NCBI GenBank assembly: GCA_944323425.1
Contig: CALUSL010000011.1
Location: forward strand, 1 to 59,526
DNA length: 59,526 nt
Direction of reading: 5' to 3'
Source of the DNA: Candidatus Gastranaerophilales bacterium
Lineage (GTDB): Bacteria; Cyanobacteriota; Vampirovibrionia; Gastranaerophilales; Gastranaerophilaceae
Position numbers and translations under genes: made by a program. A model generated the notes under the pieces. The model did no database searches, was not told the DNA's origin, and saw only the letters and a program-made list of their open reading frames with translations. The stretch's first letter is position 1. Each line of letters opens with the position of its first letter. Positions 16,528 through 24,442 of the stretch are shown in pieces.

Positions 16528-18612
16528 ATGGTATTTGATAAGAAAATAAACAAACTAAAAGTTATTGTTACTGCGGTTTTGATAGTGCTTGCTGCTCTTT
16601 TTGCTTATGTTTTCAGTGAAGTGTTTGATTATGCAGAAGAACAGCTTACTGATTTCCGAAGCTCTTTGAGTACGGATAAAGGGCTTTTTTCAGAGAAATT
16701 TGCTGAAGCCAGTGATAATATTATTATCGTTTCGGTAAATGATCTTACTCGATACAGTGCAGCCCGTTCTACTGAATTGAACCTTATCCACTGGCCATGG
16801 TCGAGAGCTGTATGGGCAGAGTTTATTGACTTTATGGAAAAACAAGAACCGCAGATGGTTATTATTGATATAAATTTCTCGAATTATGAGGATATTGCAC
16901 TGAATAGATATTCACCTGATATGATTCTTTCAAAAACGCTCTCAAATTATGACAATATTATTCTCGCAACGGCTCTCAGAACTCCGTATGTTTCTACGAA
17001 CAATGTTGTTCCTGCAAGTATTCTTGATAATTTTGACAATCCGTTCCAGCCTGTCAAAGAATCTCTGCCGGTTTACATTGACAATCAGGAGATGATTAAC
17101 AGAATATCCTATTTTTCTCACACTCCTATTCCTGATATTTATACACAAAATACCACTATGGCCGTTACAAATTTGCCGTTAAGCAAAAAAACGGACAATA
17201 TCAGATATTCTCAGCCTCTTTATAAACTTATTAAGGGAAACAGAGAGTATTATATTCCATCTCTCGGGTTGGCTGCTCTTCTTAAGTATACAGGAACTAT
17301 TGATGAGATTATTGTAAAAAATAATGTGCTTAAAATCGGCAGTCATCGCATCCAGCTGAATGATAATGGTCAGGCGCTCATTAACTGGCATGGTCACAAC
17401 GGTACTTATCTTGATATACCGATAAATTCTCTAATGCTTAGCATGGTCAGAGACGAAAATAGCTTTACCTATAGCGGTGAAAGGTACCCTCTTTCTATGT
17501 TCAAGGACAAAATTGTCCTTATAACTCAGACCCAGATGAGTACGGAAACTCATGATACTCCGGTAGACAAAGAAATGACGGATGCTGAAATCAAAGCGAC
17601 TATTATTGATAACTATATAAATGATTCGAACATAAAAAAAATTTATAAGAGAAAATTCGCAAAACATCTTTCTATGCCTAAAACTATTGTGCTGACATGT
17701 GCATTTTGTGCGGCAATTATATTTGCGATAATTATTTCAACGAATCTTCTTCTCGCTCTGACAAACGGGCTCTTTATTATTATGATATATTGCGGATTGA
17801 GTATTCTCATATTCTGCCATCCGCGGTTTCACATACTCTTGTATATGGCTGTCCCTTTATATTGTATGGGAGTTACTTTTGTTTTGAGTTATGTTCTCAA
17901 GGTTCATCACGAATATAAAAAGCGGAAAAGGATTGAAAAAATATTCGGAAACCTTGTTTCTGAGCAGGTTCTGAAACAAATAATGAACAAACCTCACAGG
18001 TTGAACATGAAATCTTCTCTGCAGAAGGTTACTGTCATGTCCTGTGATATTTACAACAATATTCAGGTTTCGGACACTATTTCACCGGAAAATTATGTGA
18101 ATATTATCAACAACGCTTTTGATATTATTGAACGTATAATTTTTAAATATAACGGTACAATAAACAGATTTGTTGGAAATTCAGTTCTTGTTTACTGGGG
18201 TTATCCCATACATTCTCGTAAAGATACAGAAAATGCTCTGAAAGCGGCAATTGAAATTGAAGAAGAAATTAAAAAATTCAGCAGTGAATTGCGTGAAAAA
18301 ATGGACGAAGAGGATGACAAACAAAACAGCGAGCTCTATCTCAAAGTGAAAATGGCGATAAATACCGGAAATGCAATAATCGGTCAAATCGGTTCAAAAT
18401 CTCAGTCTGAATATACTTTGCTCGGAGAAACAGTTGATATAGTCGAGCGTATAGAAACAATATGTACGGAATTCGACAAAAATATTATCGTTACAGAGTT
18501 TGTGCTTGAAAATCTTGATGTACCGCCGGCTGCTGACTATGCCGGAATGATAAGGCTAAAAAACTGTGATGAAAAAATAAAACTTTATGAAATTAGAAAA
18601 AATGAGCAGTAA
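16528..18612 (+). CDS. CHASE2-domain receptor with a class III cyclase-like domain, degenerate active site
   Basis: A 694-residue membrane receptor. The order is one N-terminal transmembrane helix (~9-31), a periplasmic CHASE2 sensor (~35-375), a membrane cluster (~380-464) and a C-terminal adenylate/guanylate cyclase domain (~490-690). The first metal Asp is present (D507, VMSCDIYNN). Exactly 44 residues later, where cyclases have the second metal Asp in a GDS motif, there is N551 (FVGNSVLVYWG). The usual Lys just before it is R548, and the usual transition-state Asn is D637 (TVDIVERIE), while R641 is kept. It may therefore bind without cyclising, or use altered chemistry. It belongs to the CHASE2-cyclase family common in cyanobacteria and relatives. 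Confidence 0.9.
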   Translation: MVFDKKINKLKVIVTAVLIVLAALFAYVFSEVFDYAEEQLTDFRSSLSTDKGLFSEKFAEASDNIIIVSVNDLTRYSAARSTELNLIHWPWSRAVWAEFIDFMEKQEPQMVIIDINFSNYEDIALNRYSPDMILSKTLSNYDNIILATALRTPYVSTNNVVPASILDNFDNPFQPVKESLPVYIDNQEMINRISYFSHTPIPDIYTQNTTMAVTNLPLSKKTDNIRYSQPLYKLIKGNREYYIPSLGLAALLKYTGTIDEIIVKNNVLKIGSHRIQLNDNGQALINWHGHNGTYLDIPINSLMLSMVRDENSFTYSGERYPLSMFKDKIVLITQTQMSTETHDTPVDKEMTDAEIKATIIDNYINDSNIKKIYKRKFAKHLSMPKTIVLTCAFCAAIIFAIIISTNLLLALTNGLFIIMIYCGLSILIFCHPRFHILLYMAVPLYCMGVTFVLSYVLKVHHEYKKRKRIEKIFGNLVSEQVLKQIMNKPHRLNMKSSLQKVTVMSCDIYNNIQVSDTISPENYVNIINNAFDIIERIIFKYNGTINRFVGNSVLVYWGYPIHSRKDTENALKAAIEIEEEIKKFSSELREKMDEEDDKQNSELYLKVKMAINTGNAIIGQIGSKSQSEYTLLGETVDIVERIETICTEFDKNIIVTEFVLENLDVPPAADYAGMIRLKNCDEKIKLYEIRKNEQ

Positions 18613-18663
18613 CCAATAGTTTGATTTTCTTTTTCTGGTAAAATTATCTGGTGAGGAAGAAAA

Positions 18664-19716
18664 ATGTTGATAAAAGAATTTAAAACTCCGCTGTCTGGAA
18701 AAAGTGTATTTATTGGACCGGACAGTAAAGAGGATATACTGATAATGGCTATAGAATCAAGCTGTGATGAAACAGCTTGTGCCATTGTTAAAAACGGGAG
18801 AGAGGTGCTTGCAAATATTGTAGCCTCCCAGATAAAAACACATCAGCAGTTTGGGGGCGTTGTTCCTGAAGTTGCAGCACGTGAACATCTGGAATCAATA
18901 AATCTTGTTATTGCACAAGCTTTTGAACAGTCCGGTGTAAAACCGGAGGACTTGACGGCAATTGCTGCAACTGTAGGACCCGGATTGGTGGGTTCTCTTC
19001 TTGTCGGATTGAACGCAGCTAAGGCTCTGGCTGTGACTTATGACAAACCGTTCATAGGTGTAAATCATCTGAATGCACATGTCTGTGCAAACTACATTGA
19101 TACGGAACTTGAGCCGCCAATGATTGCTTTGCTGATTAGCGGAGGGCATACACAGATTATCAAGGTAGATTCTTATTTAAATCAAGAAATTCTCGGGGAA
19201 ACAATAGATGATGCAACCGGTGAGGCTTATGACAAAGTTGCACGTCTGCTGGGACTTCCTTATCCGGGCGGATTGAATCTTGATAGAATGGCGCCTTCCG
19301 GCAATCCTAAAGCTTATATTCTCCCTCAGGCAAAAGTTGAGGGCAAGTATGATTTCAGCTTTTCCGGATTGAAAACAGCTGTTTTAAATTTGACAAGAAA
19401 ACTTGAAAAAGAACTCGGGTATATCCCAAAAGAAGATGTTGCCGCAAGCTTTCAGGAATGTATAACCTCAACGCTTTTTAAAAAGACCTTGAAAGCGGCG
19501 GATGATTACGGAATAAAACAGATAGTTCTCGGTGGCGGTGTTGCTGCAAACTCTGAAATCCGAAAAAAATTCTTTTCATTGCAGGATAAAGGATATAAAA
19601 TTTTTGCGCCTGCTATGAAATACTGTACTGACAATGCTGCAATGATAGCCAGTTCCGCATATTTTCTTGCAAACACCATGGACTCGCTGGATATTGAAGT
19701 TTTTTCACGATGCTAG
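18664..19716 (+). CDS. tsaD: tRNA N6-adenosine threonylcarbamoyltransferase (TsaD)
   Basis: Transfers the threonylcarbamoyl group to A37 of ANN-reading tRNAs, together with TsaB/TsaE. The 350 residues carry the full set of family motifs: MAIESSCDETACA, the metal-binding HLNAH and the His of EVAAREHLE, LISGGHTQI, DDATGEAYDKVARLLGLPYPGG, FSGLKTAV, and near the end VLGGGVAANSEIRKK and CTDNAAMIA. About 26 residues precede the usual start; the ATG at 18664 has a good GGTGAGGAAG site, but an internal ATG at 18745 would give the standard N-terminus. Essential housekeeping gene, complete. Confidence 0.96.
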   Translation: MLIKEFKTPLSGKSVFIGPDSKEDILIMAIESSCDETACAIVKNGREVLANIVASQIKTHQQFGGVVPEVAAREHLESINLVIAQAFEQSGVKPEDLTAIAATVGPGLVGSLLVGLNAAKALAVTYDKPFIGVNHLNAHVCANYIDTELEPPMIALLISGGHTQIIKVDSYLNQEILGETIDDATGEAYDKVARLLGLPYPGGLNLDRMAPSGNPKAYILPQAKVEGKYDFSFSGLKTAVLNLTRKLEKELGYIPKEDVAASFQECITSTLFKKTLKAADDYGIKQIVLGGGVAANSEIRKKFFSLQDKGYKIFAPAMKYCTDNAAMIASSAYFLANTMDSLDIEVFSRC

Positions 19717-19771
19717 TGTACTATTGCTATTGATGAAAAAAAGTGATATATTTGAATGAGTCCTGTAGTTT

Positions 19772-20554
19772 ATGGATATGTGTATGGTATCATTGAAAGA
19801 ATTTAAAAAGCATAATTTGTCAGCAAAAGACAGGTTGGTTCTTGCTCTTGATGTTGACACAATTGAAGAGGTCGAAAGACTTGTATCTCTGTTAAAAGAT
19901 TATGTAGGATACTTTAAAGTTGGTCCGCAGTTGTTTATCTCGTGTGCATATGATGCCATAGACACAATAAAACGTCTCGGCGGAGAAGTATATTTTGACG
20001 GGAAATTTCATGATATTCCCAATACTGTTGCAAAAGCAAGTTCAAACCTGGTAAAACACGGTGTTACTGTATTTAGTGCACATCTTGCTGGCGGGACAAA
20101 AATGCTTAAGAGCACGGTAAAAATAGCCAGAGAGACTGCAAAAAAATTTAATATGCCTACTCCTACTATTCTTGGTGTTACTTTGCTTTCAAGTTTCGGG
20201 CAAAGAACACTCACAGAAGAGCTTAATGTAAAAATGAATCTCGATGAGTATGTGTCTCATCTTGCATACCTTGCGAAAGAGTCTCAGATTGACGGTGTTA
20301 TTGCAAGTGCGTCTGAAGCCAAAAAAATCAGACAGGAATTCTCTGACGATTTTGTTATTATGTGTCCTGCTATCAGACCAACATGGTCTGTAGTAAACGA
20401 TCAGGTAAGAGTCGTTACTCCTGCGGATGCAATAAAAGCAGGTGTTGACTATATGGTTGTCGGTAGACCGATTACATCTGCGGATGACCCGATTGCTGCA
20501 GTAAACCTAATTCTTGATGAAATTGATAATGCAACTAAAAGTATCGAATATTAA
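19772..20554 (+). CDS. pyrF: Orotidine 5'-phosphate decarboxylase (PyrF)
   Basis: Catalyses the last step of UMP synthesis, decarboxylating OMP. The 260-residue TIM barrel starts LVLALDVD and contains the catalytic D-K-x-x-D array (FDGKFHDIPNTV), LLSSFGQ, and the phosphate-binding end (VMCPAIRP-like MCPAIRPTWS, then DYMVVGRPITSADDP). No strong ribosome-binding site is visible; the ATG at 19772 or the one at 19787 (MVSLKEFKK) could be used. It follows tsaD on the same strand and is followed closely by ald. Confidence 0.95.
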   Translation: MDMCMVSLKEFKKHNLSAKDRLVLALDVDTIEEVERLVSLLKDYVGYFKVGPQLFISCAYDAIDTIKRLGGEVYFDGKFHDIPNTVAKASSNLVKHGVTVFSAHLAGGTKMLKSTVKIARETAKKFNMPTPTILGVTLLSSFGQRTLTEELNVKMNLDEYVSHLAYLAKESQIDGVIASASEAKKIRQEFSDDFVIMCPAIRPTWSVVNDQVRVVTPADAIKAGVDYMVVGRPITSADDPIAAVNLILDEIDNATKSIEY

Positions 20555-20571
20555 TTATTTTTGGAGTATGT

Positions 20572-21693
20572 ATGATAATAGGTGTTCCTAAAGAAATTAA
20601 AAACGGAGAAACACGTATTTCTCTTACCCCCGCGTCTGTAGAGGCTCTTGTTGAACGGGAGCATACTGTTTTTGTTCAGGAGAATGCGGGAGTAAATGTC
20701 GGATTTACCGATGATTTGTATGAACATTCCGGTGCGAAAATAGTCAATTCTCTTGAGGAAATATATGCAAAATCAGAGATTGTTGTTAAAGTTAAAGAAC
20801 CTCAGCCGGTTGAATATGGTATGCTCAAGACAGGTCAAACGTTGTTGACATATTTGCATCTTGCGGTTGAACCTGAGCTGACATCAGAACTTTTGAAGAA
20901 AAAAATAACGGCAATTGCCTATGAAACTATACAGTGCGAGGATGGACGACTCCCCTTGCTACATCCGATGAGTGAAATTGCAGGAAAAATGTCCATACAA
21001 GTTGCAGCTAAACTTCTCGAAAATTCCGAAGCCGGAAACGGTATCCTTATCGGCGGAGTTCCCGGGGTTGCACCTGCAGAGGTTCTTATTATCGGAGCGG
21101 GCACGGTCGGATTGAATGCAGCAAAAATAGCGGCTGGAGTCGGAGCAAGTGTCACAATATTGGATATTTGTCCTGAAAAACTTGCTTTTGTAGACAATAT
21201 TTTTAACGGGAGAGTTAAAACAGCTATTTCGAACAGATACAATATTGCTAAATTCTGCAAGATGGCTGACGTACTGGTCAGTGCTGTATTGATTCCGGGT
21301 GCAAAAGCTCCTGTAATTATCACAAAAGATATTGAAAAAACAATGAAAAAGGGCTCTGTTATTATTGATGTTTCTATTGATCAGGGCGGAATAGTAGAAT
21401 CGGTAAAAGAGCCTACATCTATAGAAAAGCCATATTTTGTTGAAAATGGTGTAATTCATTATGCCGTACCGAATATTCCCGGGCTTGTCGGCAGAAGCGC
21501 AACTATATCTTTGAACAACTATTCTCTGCCCTACATTATGAAACTCGCGGACAAAGGTTTTATTGCAGCTGTAAAATCTACGTCTGAAATGTACAAGGGT
21601 GTAAACACTTATCAGGGTAAACTTGTAAATCAGGATGTTGCAGAGGCACTGGGTCTACAGTATACAGAGCTGTCTATTCTCATAGGATTTTAA
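20572..21693 (+). CDS. ald: Alanine dehydrogenase
   Basis: NAD-dependent interconversion of L-alanine with pyruvate and ammonia. The 373 residues match the family (about 371). The N-terminus is MIIGVPKEIKNGETRISLTP, then substrate residues in VVKVKEPQPVEY and LTYLHLA, the HPMSEIAGKMS segment, the dinucleotide-binding GAGTVGLNAAKIAAGVGA, VSIDQGG, and the conserved VPNIPGLVGRSAT. TTGGAG sits five bases before the ATG. It lies 17 bases after pyrF, so the two are probably co-transcribed. Its end overlaps the convergent gene by 14 bases. Confidence 0.96.
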   Translation: MIIGVPKEIKNGETRISLTPASVEALVEREHTVFVQENAGVNVGFTDDLYEHSGAKIVNSLEEIYAKSEIVVKVKEPQPVEYGMLKTGQTLLTYLHLAVEPELTSELLKKKITAIAYETIQCEDGRLPLLHPMSEIAGKMSIQVAAKLLENSEAGNGILIGGVPGVAPAEVLIIGAGTVGLNAAKIAAGVGASVTILDICPEKLAFVDNIFNGRVKTAISNRYNIAKFCKMADVLVSAVLIPGAKAPVIITKDIEKTMKKGSVIIDVSIDQGGIVESVKEPTSIEKPYFVENGVIHYAVPNIPGLVGRSATISLNNYSLPYIMKLADKGFIAAVKSTSEMYKGVNTYQGKLVNQDVAEALGLQYTELSILIGF

Positions 21694-22537
21694 GACCCGA
21701 AGCTATTAATACCAGTACAACTGCTCCTATTATAAAAGATAAGGTGATTGCTATTGGATTTAAAAATAGCGGCATATTGCCGGTATTCTGTTTTGCGTTT
21801 TTTGTTTTTCCTTTTTTAAGGGATTTCTTTTTTATATTTGCAGATTGTTTTTTGCTTTTTTTAACTGTGGTTTTCGTTTTTGCTGATTTTTTTTCTATTT
21901 TTTGTTCAGGAACAGAAATTTTTTCAGTTTTTATCTTTTTGGTTATCTTTTTCTTTTGTTTTAAAGGTTTCGGCAGCAGATTTTCTGCTTTAGGTACTAT
22001 TTTATCGGATTTTCTTGTTTTTCTCTCCTGTTCGTCCTGTTTTTCCAGAATCTTTTTTGCTGCAAGATATTTTTCTTTAAGTGTTTGTTCCTGTTTGGGT
22101 CTGCCGAGCAGCAGCAATTCCTCGTCATAGTTGAGTTTTAGAAGAGCTGCATTTGTTTTGTCAACATGAATGGCATAATTTATTGCGACTTCAAACATTC
22201 GTCTTAGGCATTCCAGAGCTGTTATCCCGTCTTTTTTTACAGTAGCTCCGTGAACAGATATGTTGCCTGCCTTTTTTAAAAAATACAAATCATCAATAAA
22301 TTCTTTTTCTATAGAGTTACCTGTGGAATTATCTTTAAGCGTATTTATAAGTTCATCAAAGGTTGCATCGTATGGTGCTCTGTTTCCAAGTACTTTTTTT
22401 ACAGCGTTTTCTGCAAATCTTCTTGTCTGTCCCATACATTGTTCAAAATACTCATCTCTGTATAGTTTTTCAGCTATACCTGCTATAACATACAGATCGT
22501 GGTCCAGGTTCTTTAGAAAGTCAAAATTCGTAATCAT
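21680..22537 (-). CDS. DUF4145-like protein with a Lys-rich linker and C-terminal membrane anchor
   Basis: A 285-residue protein. Residues ~1-125 are helical and resemble the DUF4145 (HEPN-like) domain: YFEQCMGQTRRFAENAVKKVL and FLKKAGNISVHGATVKKDG, followed by ALECLRRMFEVAINYA. The RxxxxH catalytic motif is not complete (a Lys stands where Arg is expected), so it may be a non-catalytic relative. Residues ~150-255 are an extreme Lys/Glu/Thr-rich linker, and residues ~260-283 are a single transmembrane helix at the very end. It lies seven bases after the TolC-like gene and is probably co-transcribed with it. Function unknown. Confidence 0.75.
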   Translation of the reverse strand: MITNFDFLKNLDHDLYVIAGIAEKLYRDEYFEQCMGQTRRFAENAVKKVLGNRAPYDATFDELINTLKDNSTGNSIEKEFIDDLYFLKKAGNISVHGATVKKDGITALECLRRMFEVAINYAIHVDKTNAALLKLNYDEELLLLGRPKQEQTLKEKYLAAKKILEKQDEQERKTRKSDKIVPKAENLLPKPLKQKKKITKKIKTEKISVPEQKIEKKSAKTKTTVKKSKKQSANIKKKSLKKGKTKNAKQNTGNMPLFLNPIAITLSFIIGAVVLVLIASGLKIL

Positions 22538-22544
22538 ATTCTAT

Positions 22545-24077
22545 CTACTTTTTAGGTTCGCCTTTTTTCTCTTCTTCGTGCATGTGTTCACAGTGGAGTG
22601 TTTCATGCAGTTTGTTCAATATATCTTTGTAATGATAATTCAAAGCGTGCTGTGTCTGGTGATGAAGGTCGTCCAGATGATAGTGCATTGCAATTTCCAG
22701 TTCGGCTAGAGCTATATTATACTTATACAGCGTATCAACGTAAAGTACCTTTGCGTCGTTAAAATTTGTTCTTGCCGTCATCAATGCAATATAGTCATTT
22801 TCGCCGGAGTCATATCTGTCATTTTCCATTTCATAGTTTTCAAAAGCCTCATCTGCTTTTCTTTTTGCAATAGGTATTTGATTCTCATGCTTTTTTACAT
22901 TGATATAGGATTTTTTTACATGAAAATACAGATTCTGTTTGAATTGAGCAATATCATTTGCTGCAAGGTCTACCTGTGCTTGAGCTCTGTCTATTTCGTG
23001 TTTTAGCTGTTTTATGTTCAATGTTGAAGTCATTCCGACCGACATATTTATGTTATTGTTTGCATAATCACGAGAATTGTTGAACCCGTATCCGACATTG
23101 CCAACGATATCCGGATAGTACTGTCTTTTTACATAAAGGAGTGACTGCTTCATTGCATCCAGAGTAGAATCAAGTACCCATATGTCAGGACTGTTCTTAT
23201 TTGCCAGTTCATATGATGCATCGAGGGTGAACGGCAGCTTTTTGAATGATGACTGTTCAAAGTTTTGTGATTGCTGATTGTTGTTAGTCGCATTAACAAA
23301 ATTTCCGCCTGTCTGATTTTTGGGAAATTCATCTAAATCATCCGGAATAAACGTATCTGCAAATCTGAAAGTATCTGTGTCTACAAGTTTAAACTCCGGA
23401 GCATAAGCAATATATAGAGAATTTGCAAGAACTGCCATTGCATTATCATAGTCATTTTCAGCATCTAACAGGCGCATCTTTGATTCTGTGTAAAAAACTT
23501 TTGCGTTTATATAGTCTATTTTCGGCTTTTTACCTGATTCATAAAGCTGTTTTGCACGCTGCAGGTTCTTTTCACAGATTCTTACGTAATTCTTTTGAAT
23601 TTCTACGATTGCTTCCGCACGCAGAGCTGCATAATATTTCGTTTTTACATCATAAATTGTAAAGCATATACTATCCATAAACTGATATTCTGCAGCAATT
23701 TCATAAAACTTTTCCATTTTTATGTAAGAGCTTGTCTTTCCAAAGTTCCATATAAGTTGTTCCAGCATAACAGAAACAGAGGGAAGATCTCTATTTGAAG
23801 AGCCGTTGTAGTTTTTGTTTGAGTTATAGTCCTGATAGATACCGGCATTAGCTCCAAGGGTCGGGAAAAATGCGGATTTTGCGATTCCTACATTGCTTTT
23901 AGCAACCTCCATATTGTATTCATAGCTTTTTATAATAGGACTATTGTTTATTGCCAGAGCAACACAGTCTTGAAGCGAAAGAGAATCTCCTGCTTTAAAA
24001 GGAAAATCCTGAATCGCAAAAACAGGCATTGCTGTCACCACGCATAATACAACGACTATATATCTTAAAAAACTCAA
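22545..24077 (-). CDS. TolC-family outer-membrane efflux protein with a His-rich tail
   Basis: Outer-membrane channel of a tripartite efflux or type I secretion system. The 510 residues comprise a signal peptide (YIVVVLCVVTAMPVFA), LQDCVALAINNSPIIKSYEY, and the two-fold repeated helical hairpins typical of TolC (for example TARTNFNDAKVLYVDTLYKYNIALAELE). The last ~47 residues contain ten His and one Cys, ending in EEEKKGEPKK. I read the start as TTG at 24077: AGGAAG stands at good spacing, and the only later Met is inside the signal peptide. It shares an operon with the DUF4145-like gene. No inner-membrane partner is nearby. Confidence 0.9.
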   Translation of the reverse strand: MSFLRYIVVVLCVVTAMPVFAIQDFPFKAGDSLSLQDCVALAINNSPIIKSYEYNMEVAKSNVGIAKSAFFPTLGANAGIYQDYNSNKNYNGSSNRDLPSVSVMLEQLIWNFGKTSSYIKMEKFYEIAAEYQFMDSICFTIYDVKTKYYAALRAEAIVEIQKNYVRICEKNLQRAKQLYESGKKPKIDYINAKVFYTESKMRLLDAENDYDNAMAVLANSLYIAYAPEFKLVDTDTFRFADTFIPDDLDEFPKNQTGGNFVNATNNNQQSQNFEQSSFKKLPFTLDASYELANKNSPDIWVLDSTLDAMKQSLLYVKRQYYPDIVGNVGYGFNNSRDYANNNINMSVGMTSTLNIKQLKHEIDRAQAQVDLAANDIAQFKQNLYFHVKKSYINVKKHENQIPIAKRKADEAFENYEMENDRYDSGENDYIALMTARTNFNDAKVLYVDTLYKYNIALAELEIAMHYHLDDLHHQTQHALNYHYKDILNKLHETLHCEHMHEEEKKGEPKK

Positions 24078-24193
24078 TCTAACTTCCTTTGTAAAAAGAC
24101 AAAAAGTATAATTATTCTTTAATTATAATTCAAATTATTAACTTATGTAAATCATTTAGATGATATTTCTAAAGTTTTTTATACAATGTGCCG

Positions 24194-24274
24194 ATTAATA
24201 TATTGTTAGACCAAAAGGTCCAACAAACCTCCTCCCCAAGTCTAGTAGCCGGCCTTTAAGGACGGCTTTTTTTT
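24194..24274 (+). ncRNA. Probable small RNA with a C-rich anti-Shine-Dalgarno loop
   Basis: Three parts in order: a hairpin TTGTT-A-GACC / AAAA / GGTC-C-AACAA (24203-24226), an unpaired C-rich stretch ACCTCCTCCCCAAG (24227-24240), and a terminator hairpin AGCCG...CGGCT (24247-24267) followed by eight T. TACAAT (24182-24187) could be the -10 box; the -35 is weak. The CCUCCUCCCC stretch is complementary to ribosome-binding sites, as in C-rich trans-acting sRNAs. The architecture recalls cyanobacterial Yfr1 (two hairpins around an unpaired UCCU core), but the core is not identical. It lies in the 365-base gap between the TolC-like gene and the LysM gene. Confidence 0.6.
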
Positions 24275-24369
24275 ATTCTCTTTTCCACTTTTTTTAAATA
24301 TAATTTTTTTTTCTGGATTCGGGGCAATTTTTTATTGTTGATTGTTTTTATATATGTAAGGGATAGATT

Positions 24370-24435
24370 ATGAAGAGAAAAATTATTGACCCTGTCGAAC
24401 ATATGAGGATTAATAAAAAAGTTAGAGGATTTTGA
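24370..24435 (+). CDS. Possible 21-aa leader or small protein upstream of the LysM gene
   Basis: ATG to TGA with AAGGGA about eight bases upstream, encoding a very basic peptide MKRKIIDPVEHMRINKKVRGF. Its stop is seven bases before the ATG of the LysM gene, and the ribosome-binding site of that gene (GAGGA) overlaps the stop. It could be a small protein or could couple translation. The start signal is reasonable, but with 21 codons chance cannot be excluded. Confidence 0.4.
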   Translation: MKRKIIDPVEHMRINKKVRGF

Positions 24436-24442
24436 GGACATC

